Shown here in pieces: positions 38,154-47,363 of a DNA stretch of 64,000 nucleotides. The position numbers and the translations under genes are program-made. This stretch comes from Prado023 sp963777855 (GTDB taxonomy: Bacteria; Actinomycetota; Actinomycetes; S36-B12; CAIYMF01). The stretch lies in contig CAVZRW010000008.1 in assembly GCA_963777855.1 (NCBI GenBank), positions 124,001 through 188,000 on the forward strand, read 5' to 3'. The notes beneath the pieces were generated by a model. The model was not told the origin of the DNA, made no database searches, and was given only the letters and a program-made list of their open reading frames with translations. Position 1 is the stretch's first letter. Every line of letters begins with the position of its first letter.

Positions 38154-39525
38154 ATGGCGTGGCTGATCACAGGTGGTGCGGGCTACATCGGGGCGCACGT
38201 GGTGCGCGACATGCTGCACAGCGGTCGGCAGGTGGTGGTGCTCGACGACCTGTCCACCGGCCGGGCCGACCGGCTGCCCGCGGGCGTGCCCCTGATCAAG
38301 GGCAGCATCAGCTCCCGGCGGGCGGTGCGCCGGGCCCTGCACGAGCACGAGATCACCGGAGTCATGCACTTCGCCGCCCGCAAGCAGGTCGGCGAGTCGA
38401 TGGCCCGCCCCCTGCACTACTGGGCGCAGAACGTCGGGGGCCTGCAGGTGGTGCTCGAGGAGATGCTGGCCTCGGGCATCGCGCAGATGGTGTTCTCGTC
38501 CTCCGCGGCCGTCTACGGCCAGCCCGAGCTCGCGGCGCACGGCCTGGAGCACGCGCGGATCACCGAGTCGACGCCGTGTGCCCCCATCAACCCCTACGGG
38601 GCCACCAAGCTGGCCGGCGAGCAGATGGTCGCGGCCACCGCGCACGCGCACGGCTGGCACGCGCTGAGCCTGCGCTACTTCAACGTGGCCGGGGCCGGCT
38701 CCCCCGAGCTGGGCGACCCCGCGGCGCTGAACCTCATCCCGATGGTCCTCGACGCCCTCGAGCACGGTAAGCGAGCCCACCGTCTTCGGCGACGACTACC
38801 CGACCCCCGACGGCACCTGCGTGCGCGACTACATCCACGTCGCCGACCTCTCCGCCGCGCATGTGGCCGCCGCCCGGGTGGTGGAGACCGCCCACGCCCT
38901 GGCCCACGGCCAGGCCGACGCGGAGGCGGCGGTGCGCTCTGCCGGTGAGCGAGTCCAGCACGCGGCCACGCGCGCCGAGCATGCCGCCTCGCGTCTGCCC
39001 GGGGGGTCCCTGGCCGTGGAGATGGCCTCGTTGGTGCCCGATGCCGCGGAGGTCGCGGCCGAGGTGGCCGGCCAGGCCGCAGCCCTGGCGATCGAGCGGG
39101 TGCCGGGGGCCTCCCGCGCCGTCGGGAGGGCGACCCAGCGGCTGCCCGGGGCGATCCGCAGCGCAACCTCGGCCAATGGCCGGCGCGGGCAGGCCACCGA
39201 GATCGCCGCCGAGGTCGCCTCCCAGATCGGCTCACTGGTCGCGAAGGTCGCCGGCGTGGAGGACGCTCCGCGCCTGACCGAGCACCTGGCCCTCAACATC
39301 GGCACCGGTCACGGGTACTCCGTGTTCGAGGTGATCGAGTCCCTGCGCCGCGCCGTCGGCGAGGAGTTCGCCGTGGACATCGCCGCGCGCCGGCCCGGCG
39401 ACCCGCCGGCCCTGGTGGCCTCACCCGAGCGGGCCGCGCAGCTGCTCGGCTGGCGGGCTCGGCGCACGCTCGACGACATGACGGCCTCGGCGTGGGAGGC
39501 CTGGCGCGCCCAGCACGACGCCTGA
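38154..39525 (+). pseudogene. galE: UDP-glucose 4-epimerase GalE with large insertion, one frameshift
   Basis: GalE converts UDP-glucose and UDP-galactose via bound NAD. ATG 38154 gives the Rossmann motif GGAGYIG, then FSSSAAVYG and the catalytic Tyr148xxxLys152 (NPYGATK). One extra base near 38771 breaks the frame (AAG-C-GAG). Removing it joins EHGK to EPTVFGDDYPTPDGTCVRDY and continues to 39525 as one 456-residue protein, against about 330 for ordinary GalE. The excess is a ~125-residue Ala/Glu/Arg-rich helical block (about 245-370) between DLSAAHVAA and HLALNIGTGHGYSVFEVI. The C-terminal epimerase part then follows normally. The frameshift may be a sequence error; the insertion looks genuine. 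Confidence 0.85.
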
Positions 39526-39614
39526 GCCGGGGCGCAGGGCGGCTCGGCAGCCGGCGGACCACGTGGCCCCCGCGCCCAGCCGAGCCGGGCCGTGCCCCGC
39601 GGGGTCAGCCGCCC

Positions 39615-41537
39615 CTACTGGACCGGCGTGGCCGAGAGACCCGGGTTGGCCCCGCCGCCGGCCGCGCCGCCGCCGCCCTGGCCGTCCGCCCCTCCCTCGG
39701 CCAGCGCGGGAGGGCTCGCGGTGGGCGCGGGGGCCTCGGCCTGCGGCGTGGAGGTCGGCGTGGGGGTGGGTGTCGGCGTGGGCGTCGGGGTCGGGGTGGG
39801 TGCCGGGGCCTTGGCCAGGGTGAGGGTCACCAGCGAGCCCTTCGCGGCTGTGGTCCCGCCCCTGGGCGACTGGGCGATGACCGTGCCCGGGGCCACGTCA
39901 CCGTTCTCCACCGCCGGGGCGAACTCCACCTCGAAGCCACGGTTGAACAGGTCGCTGCGGGCCTGGGCCTGGCTCTCGCCGACCACGTTGGGCACCTCGA
40001 CCGTGGCGTTGGAGACCCAGATGTTCACCGACGAGCCCGCATCGACCATCTCGTAGGCGGCCGGGTCCTGGCGCAGGACGGTCTCCTTGGGCTGGTCGGA
40101 GTCCTGCTCGGTGACCCTGCCCAGCTGCAGGTTCGCGTCGGCCAGGGCCTTGCGCACGTCGTCGATCGAGCGGAAGTCCACGAGGTCGGGCACCTGCGCC
40201 TGCTCCTTGCCGGCCGAGACCGTGACGTTGACCTCGGTGCCCACCTCGGCCCGGGCCCCGGCGCTGGGGTCCTGGTCGATGATGGTGTCCTTGGGCCGGT
40301 CGGAGGAGCGCAGCTCCTCGGTGCCCAACCGCAGCCCACGGTCGCTCAGTGCGGTCTCGGCCTTGGCCACCGTCAGGCCGTTGAGGCTGGGCACCTCGAC
40401 GGTCTCGGCCCCGGATCCGATCAGGCGCATCGCCAGCCAGATGGAGCCGGCCAGCACGCCGATCACCAGGGCTGTGATGCCCAGCCCGCGCAGGAACCCG
40501 CCGCCGCGCTTCTCCTCGACCGGCGGAGGGGGGATCACCGCGTAGGGGTCGCCCCCACCCCCGGGCACGACCGGGGTCATCGGACCCGTGGCCAGGTCAG
40601 CCGCCGGGACGCTGCCCAGCACGGCGGTCGCCGCCGCGTCCGAGGCCGCCGCAGCCCCCGCGGCCGGCAGGGCCCGGGTGACCGGCACACCCGCGATGGC
40701 CCGCTCCACGTCGGCGCGGAACTCCACCGCGGTCTGGTAGCGCGCCGCCGGGTCCTTGGTCAGGGCGCGGGCCACGATCGCGTCGAGCTCGGGGGGCAGT
40801 GTCGGGTCGATCGTGCTGGGCGCCGGGGGTGCCTCGTTGACGTGGGCGAACGCGACCGCGACCGGGGCGTCGGCCACGAACGGGGGTCGGCGGGTGAGCA
40901 ACTCGAAGAGCACGACGCCGGTGGAGTACAGGTCGCTGCGCGCGTCGACCGTCAGGCCCTGGGCCTGCTCCGGGGAGAGGTAGGCCGCCGTGCCCATGAT
41001 CGTGGCGGTGTTGGTGGCGGTCAGGCCCGAGTCCGAGGTCGCGCGTGCGATGCCGAAGTCCATCACCTTGACCACACCCGTCGGGGTGAGCATCACGTTG
41101 GCCGGCTTGATGTCGCGGTGCACGATCCCGTGCCGGTGGCTGTAGTCCAGGGCGGCCAGGATCCCGGAGGTGATCTCCAGCGCCCGCTCGGGCACCAGGC
41201 GGGTGCCCGACTGCAGCATCTCCTTGAGCGTGATCCCCTCGACGAGCTCCATCACGATGAACGGGACGGTGGCCGCCTGGTAACCCTCCCCGAGCACGTC
41301 CTCGCCGGTGTCGTAGACCGCGACGACGTTGGGATGGTTCAGCGCGGCCGCGCTCTGGGCCTCACGACGGAACCGGGCCAGGAACATCGGGTCCCGGGCG
41401 AGCTCGGGCTTGAGGATCTTGATGGCCACCCGCCGGCCGAGGCGCAGGTCACGGCCCTCGTGGACCTCGGCCATCCCACCCCGGCCGAGCATCTCGCCCA
41501 CCTGGTACCGATCGCCGAGCCGGCGGACGTCGCTCAT
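39615..41537 (-). CDS. pknB: Serine/threonine protein kinase PknB with PASTA domains
   Basis: A 640-residue membrane kinase that couples wall precursor sensing to growth control. The kinase domain (residues 10-275) has the Gly loop GRGGMAEV, Lys40, HRDIKPAN with catalytic Asp142, and a DFGIA activation segment with nearby Thr residues for autophosphorylation. One helix (~350-372) spans the membrane. Three PASTA repeats follow (each ~67 residues, beginning VPSLNGLTV, VPDLVDFRS and VPNVVGESQ). The tail is a Pro-Thr repeat ending in a Gly-rich segment. It is the last gene of the minus-strand operon, 135 nt after pbpA. Confidence 0.96.
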   Translation of the reverse strand: MSDVRRLGDRYQVGEMLGRGGMAEVHEGRDLRLGRRVAIKILKPELARDPMFLARFRREAQSAAALNHPNVVAVYDTGEDVLGEGYQAATVPFIVMELVEGITLKEMLQSGTRLVPERALEITSGILAALDYSHRHGIVHRDIKPANVMLTPTGVVKVMDFGIARATSDSGLTATNTATIMGTAAYLSPEQAQGLTVDARSDLYSTGVVLFELLTRRPPFVADAPVAVAFAHVNEAPPAPSTIDPTLPPELDAIVARALTKDPAARYQTAVEFRADVERAIAGVPVTRALPAAGAAAASDAAATAVLGSVPAADLATGPMTPVVPGGGGDPYAVIPPPPVEEKRGGGFLRGLGITALVIGVLAGSIWLAMRLIGSGAETVEVPSLNGLTVAKAETALSDRGLRLGTEELRSSDRPKDTIIDQDPSAGARAEVGTEVNVTVSAGKEQAQVPDLVDFRSIDDVRKALADANLQLGRVTEQDSDQPKETVLRQDPAAYEMVDAGSSVNIWVSNATVEVPNVVGESQAQARSDLFNRGFEVEFAPAVENGDVAPGTVIAQSPRGGTTAAKGSLVTLTLAKAPAPTPTPTPTPTPTPTPTSTPQAEAPAPTASPPALAEGGADGQGGGGAAGGGANPGLSATPVQ

Positions 41538-41672
41538 CGGGGTCTCCTGTCGTCGTCAGCGACGCTGGGTGACCCACCCGGCCGCCGTGATGGCCCGCCG
41601 TGGCGACCGTCGACCCGGTGCCGCGGGCGCCAATCTATCGCGCTGCCCACTCCCGCCACCGGATGCCGCGGC

Positions 41673-43121
41673 TCACCCGCCGGAGAGCACCGCCTGCATG
41701 ACGGCCTTGGCGATGGGAGCCGCGAGCTGGTTGCCGCTGACCTCGTTGGTGCCGGCGTCCTCGACGGCCACGGCCACCGCCACCTGGGGGTTGACCGCCG
41801 GGGCGAACGAGATGAACCACGCGATGCTCGGCCGGTTCTTGGCGGTCTGGGCGGTACCGGTCTTGCCGGCCACCAGCACGCCGGGGATCTTGGCGTTGTT
41901 GCCGGTGCCGTTGTTCACGACGCCGACCATCATCCCGGCCAGCTGGGCGGCGTGCTCGGGGGTCATCGCCCGGGCGAAGTCCTGGGGCGAGAAGGTCTCC
42001 AGCGGGGAGAGGTCCGGGGCGCTGGTCTGGTTGACCAGGCCGGGCCGCATGGTCACCCCGCCGTTGCCGATCGACGCGGCCACCATGGCCATCTGCAGCG
42101 TGGTCGCGCGCACGTCGAACTGCCCGATGGCCGACTGCGCGGTCTGCGAGGCGTCGGGGTCGGCGGGGAAGCGGGAGGCGGCCACCCTCAGCGGGGTCAG
42201 GAAGGACTCCTCGAAGCCGAACTTCTCGGCCTGGTCGCGCAGGGCGTCGTCGCCGAGCTCGTTGCCCAGCCACGCGAAGGCCGTGTTGCACGAGATGGCC
42301 AGGGCCTCGGCCAGGGTGACCTCCCCGTTGGGGCCGCACTCCCGGCCCGTCCAGTTCGGCAGCTTCACGTTGGTCCCGGGGAGGGTGTAGGTCTGCGGGC
42401 CCGGGATGACGCTGTCCGGGGTGAACCGGCCGGACTCCAGGGCCGCAGCCGCGGTGACCACCTTGAAGGTCGAGCCGGGCGGGTTCGTCTTGGCGATGGG
42501 TCGGTTGAGCAGCGGCTTGGCCGGGTCGTCCTCGAGCGAGGCGTAGTAGGCCCGGATCTCCTTGGAGTTGTGGGAGCTGAGCTTGTTCGGGTCGAAGGAG
42601 GGGCTCTGCACCTGGGCCAGGACCCGACCGGTGGCCGGCTCGATGGCCACCACGGAGCCCACCTTGCCCTGGATCCCCCGCCAGGCCGCCTCCTGCGCGG
42701 CGCCGTCCAGGGTGGTGGTGACCGCCCCGCCGCGCACCTCACGACCGGCGAACAGCTGCTGCATCCGGTCGACGAACAGCCGCGGGTCCTCGCCGGAGAG
42801 CACGGCGTTCTCGGCCCGCTCGAGGCCCGTGGAGCCATAGACCAGCGAGTAGAACCCCGTGGCGGAGGCGAACATCGGCCCGGCCGGGTACTCGCGCAGG
42901 TAGGTCAGGTCGCCGTCGGTCTCCACCGACCGGGCGATCGGGGCCCGGTCGACCAGGATCGGCCCGCGCTCGCGGGAGTACTCGGTCAGCAGGGTGCGGT
43001 TGTTTCCCGGCTTGGCGTTGAGCTCGTCGGCCTGGAAGAACTGGATGTGGGTCAGCTGGGCCATCAGGGCCACCATGAGCACCAGCATTCCGAGGGCCAG
43101 GCGGTTCACGGACCTGCTCAC
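41673..43121 (-). CDS. pbpA: Class B penicillin-binding protein PbpA
   Basis: A 482-residue monofunctional transpeptidase with one N-terminal helix (LALGMLVLMVALMAQL). The penicillin-binding site is complete: Ser217-Thr-Phe-Lys220, Ser277-Cys-Asn279 and Lys420-Thr-Gly422. PbpA works with RodA in elongation or septal synthesis and, in mycobacteria, is regulated by PknB. GTG 43121 overlaps the rodA stop by 4 nt (GTGA), so translation is coupled. Length agrees with actinobacterial PbpA. Confidence 0.96.
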   Translation of the reverse strand: MSRSVNRLALGMLVLMVALMAQLTHIQFFQADELNAKPGNNRTLLTEYSRERGPILVDRAPIARSVETDGDLTYLREYPAGPMFASATGFYSLVYGSTGLERAENAVLSGEDPRLFVDRMQQLFAGREVRGGAVTTTLDGAAQEAAWRGIQGKVGSVVAIEPATGRVLAQVQSPSFDPNKLSSHNSKEIRAYYASLEDDPAKPLLNRPIAKTNPPGSTFKVVTAAAALESGRFTPDSVIPGPQTYTLPGTNVKLPNWTGRECGPNGEVTLAEALAISCNTAFAWLGNELGDDALRDQAEKFGFEESFLTPLRVAASRFPADPDASQTAQSAIGQFDVRATTLQMAMVAASIGNGGVTMRPGLVNQTSAPDLSPLETFSPQDFARAMTPEHAAQLAGMMVGVVNNGTGNNAKIPGVLVAGKTGTAQTAKNRPSIAWFISFAPAVNPQVAVAVAVEDAGTNEVSGNQLAAPIAKAVMQAVLSGG

Positions 43122-44536
43122 CGCAGCGCCACCACCTCGGTGGTCGCGTCGTCAGGGCGGACGATGACCGGGTCGGGCCGGCGGACCTGGTCGGAGACCC
43201 GCAGCAGCAGCCCCAGGATGATCCAGTTGGCCAGCAGCGAGGACCCGCCGGCGGACATGAACGGCGTGGTCAGCCCGGTGTGCGGGATCAGCTTGGTCAC
43301 CCCACCGAGCACCACGAAGGCCTGCAGGCCGAGCACGATCGCGAAGCCGGCGGCCAGCAGGGTGCCGAACGGGTCCCGGCTGGCCGTGGCGGCGCGCAGC
43401 GCCCGCTCGATGAGCACCGCGAACAGCACGATCACGGCGAACACCCCGACCAGGCCGAGCTCCTCGCCGAGTGCGGCGAAGATGAAGTCGCTCTCGGCGA
43501 AGGGCACCAGCTGCGGGTAGCCCTGGCCCCAGCCGGTGCCCAGCATCCCGCCGTTGGCGAAGCCGAACAGGGCCTGGACGATCTGGAAGCCCTCGCGGTC
43601 GGCGTACGCGAACGGGTCGAGCCAGACCTTGACCCGGATCCGCACGTGGTTGAAGGCGAGGTAGGCGAAGACCGCACCGACGGCGGTGAGCAGGACGCCC
43701 ATCACGATCCACGACCGCCGACCGGTGGCCACGTAGAGCAGGCCGACGAACAGGCCGAAGAACATCACCGCGCTGCCGAGGTCGCGCTGGAACACCACGA
43801 TGCCCATCGCCAGCAGCCAGGCCAGCAGGATCGGGCCGAGGTCACGGCCGCGGGGGACGCCCAGGCCCAGGATCCGCCGGCGGATCAGCGACAGCGGCTC
43901 CCGGGCCTGCACCAGGTAGGAGGCGAAGAAGATGGTCAGCGCGACCTTGGCCAGCTCACCGGGCTGGAAGGTCATCCCGCCGATGGAGATCCAGAGGTTC
44001 GCCCCGCGGATGGTCAGGCCCAGCCCGGGAACCAGGGGCAGCAGCAGCAGGACCAGCCCGGCCAGGCCGAACAGGTACGTGTAGCGGCGCAGGTTGCGGT
44101 GGTCGCGCACCACGATGAGCACGACCGCGCAGGCCACCACGCCCACGGCCATCCAGATCGACTGCTGCACGGCCTGGGAGGCCGGCACCCGGGTGCCGGC
44201 TGCCTCGGCCTTGAGCGCCGCACTGATGTCCAGGCGACCGATCATCGCGATGCCCAGCATGTTCAGCGCCGCCGCCGCCGGCAGCATGATCGGGTCTGCG
44301 TACGGCGCCAACCAGCGCACGACCAGGTGGATCCCCAGCAGGCAGGCCCCCTCGATGCCGACCACGGTCCACACGTCGGGCACGACCTCGCCGGTGAGCG
44401 CCTGGCTGGCCAGCACCGCCGCCAGCACGCTGATGCCCCAGACCAGGACCAGCAGCGCCAGCTCGGCGTTGCGCCGGGTCGGCTGGGCAGGGGGAGCCAG
44501 CGCCTGGGGCGCGCCGGCGATCACCGGGGCACTCAT
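43118..44536 (-). CDS. rodA: SEDS-family peptidoglycan polymerase RodA/FtsW
   Basis: A 472-residue SEDS glycosyltransferase that polymerises lipid II together with the partner PBP encoded next. About ten to twelve helices are visible. Signature regions are IRGANLWISIGGMTFQPGEL, FQRDLGSAVMFFGLF, FGFANGGMLGTGWGQGYPQL, DFIFAALGEELGLVG and the C-terminal TTPFMSAGGSSLLAN. ATG 44536 overlaps the pstP stop (ATGA). It is assigned RodA rather than FtsW because of the pstP-rodA-pbpA-pknB context. Confidence 0.95.
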   Translation of the reverse strand: MSAPVIAGAPQALAPPAQPTRRNAELALLVLVWGISVLAAVLASQALTGEVVPDVWTVVGIEGACLLGIHLVVRWLAPYADPIMLPAAAALNMLGIAMIGRLDISAALKAEAAGTRVPASQAVQQSIWMAVGVVACAVVLIVVRDHRNLRRYTYLFGLAGLVLLLLPLVPGLGLTIRGANLWISIGGMTFQPGELAKVALTIFFASYLVQAREPLSLIRRRILGLGVPRGRDLGPILLAWLLAMGIVVFQRDLGSAVMFFGLFVGLLYVATGRRSWIVMGVLLTAVGAVFAYLAFNHVRIRVKVWLDPFAYADREGFQIVQALFGFANGGMLGTGWGQGYPQLVPFAESDFIFAALGEELGLVGVFAVIVLFAVLIERALRAATASRDPFGTLLAAGFAIVLGLQAFVVLGGVTKLIPHTGLTTPFMSAGGSSLLANWIILGLLLRVSDQVRRPDPVIVRPDDATTEVVALR

Positions 44537-46056
44537 GGGTTCGCCCCCGCCACCGCGGTGCTCGCCAGGCCCGTGCCCGCCAGCGCGCTTCCGGCCAGCG
44601 GCGTGGGACAGCCCAGCGGCGGCTGGTCGCTGGAGCACGCGGCCGATTTCACCGCCAGGGCGGCCACGATCCGGTCGGCCTCCTCGCGGGTGCCCGCGTC
44701 CAGCGTGCGGCCGAGCTCCTGCTGGTCGTAGTACGGCAGGCTGGCCACGGGCAGCGCCGACTGGGAGGCCACGCGGCTCAGCTGCACCCCGGCCACCTCC
44801 TGGGGCACGCCCTGGTAGACCGTGACATAGCCGTCGTGGGCCCCGACGAACCACTGCGAGCCCAGCCACCAGCTGAACCCGGCCAGGCCGATCAGGACCG
44901 CGGTCACGGCCGCCGCAGCCCACGCCAGGCCGCGCCAGTGCCGCGCGACCCACCCGGGCCGGGTGTCGTCGTCCTCGAGATCCTCGTCGCCGAATGCACC
45001 TGCACGGTCGAAGGCGTCCTCGTCGAGCACCTGCGGATCGTCCGGGGGGCTCACCGGCGGGCTGGCCCCGACCGGCAGGTCACCGGAGCCGATGGCCGCC
45101 CCGATGGAGCCGGGCGCGGCGTCCTCCGGGACTGCGGCGGCCCGATCGGTGCCGCGCATCGCCAGGCCTCCGGTCACCGCGGGACCCGCGGGCGTGCGCA
45201 GGGCCTCGGCCGCCCGACCCACGTCGTCGGGGAACGACAGCCCCGGCAGGGCGTCACGGTTGCGCTGCTCGCCGGCTGCCCCGACCACCACGGCCTGGGC
45301 CAGGGCCGACTCGCGGGCGGCCTCCTCGTCGGCGACCTCGACCACGTCGGCCACCACGGCGGTGACGTTGTCCGGGGCGCCGGCCTCGAGGGCGAGGTCC
45401 ACCAGGGCACTGACGGCGGCCGTCAGGTCCGGCACGCTGGTGAGCACCCCGGCGATCGCGGCGTCCTCCACCACGCCGCACAGCCCGTCGCTGCACAGCA
45501 GGTACCGGTCGCCGGCCCGGGCCTCGCGGATGGACAGGTCGCGCTCGGGCACCTGGTTGCCGTCGATGGCCCGCAGCATCAGGTTGCGCTTGGGGTGCCT
45601 GCGGGCCTCCTCCGCGGTGATCCGCCCGGCGTCGACCAGCGACTGCACGTAGGTGTGGTCGTGGGTGAGCTGGCTGAGCTCGCCGTCGCGCAGCAGATAG
45701 GCCCGCGAGTCGCCGACGTGGATCACGGCGATCCGCCCGTCGCGCCAGGCGATGACGGTGGCCGTCGTGCCCATCCCCGCGCGGCTGGGGTCTGCCTGGA
45801 TGAACTGCGCGATGCGCTCGGCGGAGGTGACCAGCGCGTCGTCGAGGGCGGTCAGCACGTCCTCGGTGCTCAGGTCCTCGGAGTCCAGCTCGGCCAGGGT
45901 GGCGATCGCCGTCGAGCTGGCCAGCTCGCCGGCCGCGTGCCCGCCCATGCCGTCGGCCACGGCCAGCATCGTGCGCCCGGCGAAGCCCGAGTCCTCGTTC
46001 TCACGCCGCACGAGGCCCACGTCGGACTTCGCCGCGTACCTGAGGATGAGGGTCAT
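44533..46056 (-). CDS. pstP: PP2C-family protein phosphatase PstP
   Basis: A 507-residue phosphatase that reverses PknA/PknB phosphorylation. The catalytic domain (residues 5-240) contains SDVGLVRRENEDSG, LAVADGMGGHAAGELAS, GMGTTATV, HVGDSRAYLLRDGEL, LLCSDGLCGVV and APDNVTAV, giving the full set of metal-binding aspartates. A long Ala/Pro/Asp-rich juxtamembrane region and one helix (~378-398) place the catalytic domain in the cytoplasm and ~100 residues outside. It lies between fhaB and rodA, overlapping rodA by 4 nt. Confidence 0.95.
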   Translation of the reverse strand: MTLILRYAAKSDVGLVRRENEDSGFAGRTMLAVADGMGGHAAGELASSTAIATLAELDSEDLSTEDVLTALDDALVTSAERIAQFIQADPSRAGMGTTATVIAWRDGRIAVIHVGDSRAYLLRDGELSQLTHDHTYVQSLVDAGRITAEEARRHPKRNLMLRAIDGNQVPERDLSIREARAGDRYLLCSDGLCGVVEDAAIAGVLTSVPDLTAAVSALVDLALEAGAPDNVTAVVADVVEVADEEAARESALAQAVVVGAAGEQRNRDALPGLSFPDDVGRAAEALRTPAGPAVTGGLAMRGTDRAAAVPEDAAPGSIGAAIGSGDLPVGASPPVSPPDDPQVLDEDAFDRAGAFGDEDLEDDDTRPGWVARHWRGLAWAAAAVTAVLIGLAGFSWWLGSQWFVGAHDGYVTVYQGVPQEVAGVQLSRVASQSALPVASLPYYDQQELGRTLDAGTREEADRIVAALAVKSAACSSDQPPLGCPTPLAGSALAGTGLASTAVAGANP

Positions 46057-46068
46057 CGCCGTCGGCCC

Positions 46069-46581
46069 CTATCGCTGCAGCTGCAGGGTCGTGCGGCCCA
46101 CGCGGACCTTCGACCCGACGCGCAGGACGGTCGGGCCGGTGATCCGGGTGCGGTCGATCCAGGTGCCGTTCGTGGAGCCGAGGTCCTCCACGATCCACTG
46201 GCCGTCCGAGGGGAAGAACCGGGCGTGCCGGCTCGAGGCGTAGTCGTCCACCAGCACGAGCGTGGAGTCCGCGGCGCGCCCGACCGTGATCGGGGAGGTG
46301 CCCAGCGGCACGACGGTGCCGGCCAGCTCGCCCTCGACGACCGCCAGACGCCGGGGGGTGTTCGTGCTGCGCGCGGCTGCGCGCGGCTTCGGCTGCGGCG
46401 GCACGGGCGGGGCGCTCGAGGTAGGCAGGCCACCCCGGGACCGTGCGGGGGCACCGGCATGGGGCTTGGCCTCGCGCGGGGCGGCGAGGTCACGGCGCAA
46501 CACGAGCACGATGGCCACCACACCGGCCCACAGCGCGACGAGGAAGCCGAAGCGCATCAGCGTGATCGCGAGCTCCGACAT
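46069..46581 (-). CDS. fhaB: FHA-domain protein FhaB (FipA-like)
   Basis: A 170-residue protein with one N-terminal helix (ITLMRFGFLVALWAGVVAIV), a basic Pro-rich linker and a C-terminal FHA domain (~80-170). The phosphothreonine-binding residues lie in SRHARFF and LGSTNGTWIDRT. In mycobacteria the homologue binds FtsZ and FtsQ at division when phosphorylated. It starts 3 nt after fhaA and ends 12 nt before pstP, in the same operon. Confidence 0.94.
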   Translation of the reverse strand: MSELAITLMRFGFLVALWAGVVAIVLVLRRDLAAPREAKPHAGAPARSRGGLPTSSAPPVPPQPKPRAAARSTNTPRRLAVVEGELAGTVVPLGTSPITVGRAADSTLVLVDDYASSRHARFFPSDGQWIVEDLGSTNGTWIDRTRITGPTVLRVGSKVRVGRTTLQLQR

Positions 46582-46584
46582 GGG

Positions 46585-47256
46585 TCACCGCGCCCGGTAG
46601 GTGAGGGTGGTGGAGCCCAGCTGGAGCAGGTCACCGTCGCGCAGCACCGCGCTGGGCACCAGCCGGCCGTTGACCAGCGTGCCGTTGGTGGAGCCCAGGT
46701 CCCGCAGGGTGACGTCGGTGCCGAGCACGATCTCGGCGTGGTGGCGCGAGACGCCCGGGTCATCGATGCGGATGTCCACGTCGGTGCCGCGGCCCAGCCG
46801 GGTGACGGCGTGCAGCGGGTAGACCAGGCTGTCGACCTGCAGGTGCGGCTGGCCGGCGACGTCGACGGCGGCCGGCGCCGGGCTCATCGGCCCGGGGCGC
46901 ACCTCCGAGCGGATCCGGAACACCCCGGTGCCCAGCTCCTCGTTGTCGGCCAGGGACACCTCTGCGGCGCCGACGAAGGCGTAGCGCTGCTGCTGGGCGT
47001 ACTCGCGCACGAGCCCGGCCAGCTCGTCGCTGACGGTGTGCTCGTAGGCGGCCAGGCGCTCGTAGTCGCTGCTGGCCAGCTCCACGACGAAGGCGTTGGG
47101 CACCACCGTGCGGGAACGGGAGACCACGGTGGCCCGGTCGTCGAGCTCGCGCTGCAGGCCCGCGGCGATCTCCACGGGCTGCACCTCGGACTTGAAGGCC
47201 TTCGCGAACGCACCGTTGACCAGGTGGTCGAGCTTCTTCTCGAAGTTGTCGAGCAT
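46585..47256 (-). CDS. fhaA: FHA-domain protein FhaA (DUF3662 + FHA)
   Basis: A 223-residue protein. The N-terminal DUF3662 domain (LDNFEKKLDHLVNGAFAKAF, then VQPVEIAAGLQRELDD) occupies ~1-120, and the FHA domain (~138-222) has GVSRHHAEIVLG and LGSTNGTLVNGRLV. In mycobacteria FhaA binds phosphorylated MviN and restrains peptidoglycan synthesis. The linker between domains is short compared with mycobacterial FhaA (>500 residues). ATG 47256 has AGGTGGGG upstream. First gene of the fhaA-fhaB-pstP-rodA-pbpA-pknB operon; no pknA is present. Confidence 0.94.
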   Translation of the reverse strand: MLDNFEKKLDHLVNGAFAKAFKSEVQPVEIAAGLQRELDDRATVVSRSRTVVPNAFVVELASSDYERLAAYEHTVSDELAGLVREYAQQQRYAFVGAAEVSLADNEELGTGVFRIRSEVRPGPMSPAPAAVDVAGQPHLQVDSLVYPLHAVTRLGRGTDVDIRIDDPGVSRHHAEIVLGTDVTLRDLGSTNGTLVNGRLVPSAVLRDGDLLQLGSTTLTYRAR

Positions 47257-47363
47257 CCCCACCTGCGCCCACCTCCTCTGTGCCCTGGGTCCTGCACGCC
47301 CTGGCTCGCTGCGGGAGCGGCACCGACGGGGCCGGCCCGGAGCACCCGCAAGTGGGTGCGATC

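Noticed and set aside
39492..43520. A 1,342-codon open frame on the plus strand
   Set aside because: It lies opposite pknB and pbpA, has biased His/Gly/Arg composition with no family motif, and results from GC-rich third codon positions of the real genes. The same applies to long frames at 13886-15874 (minus), 4682-7375 (plus) and 10797-12611 (plus).
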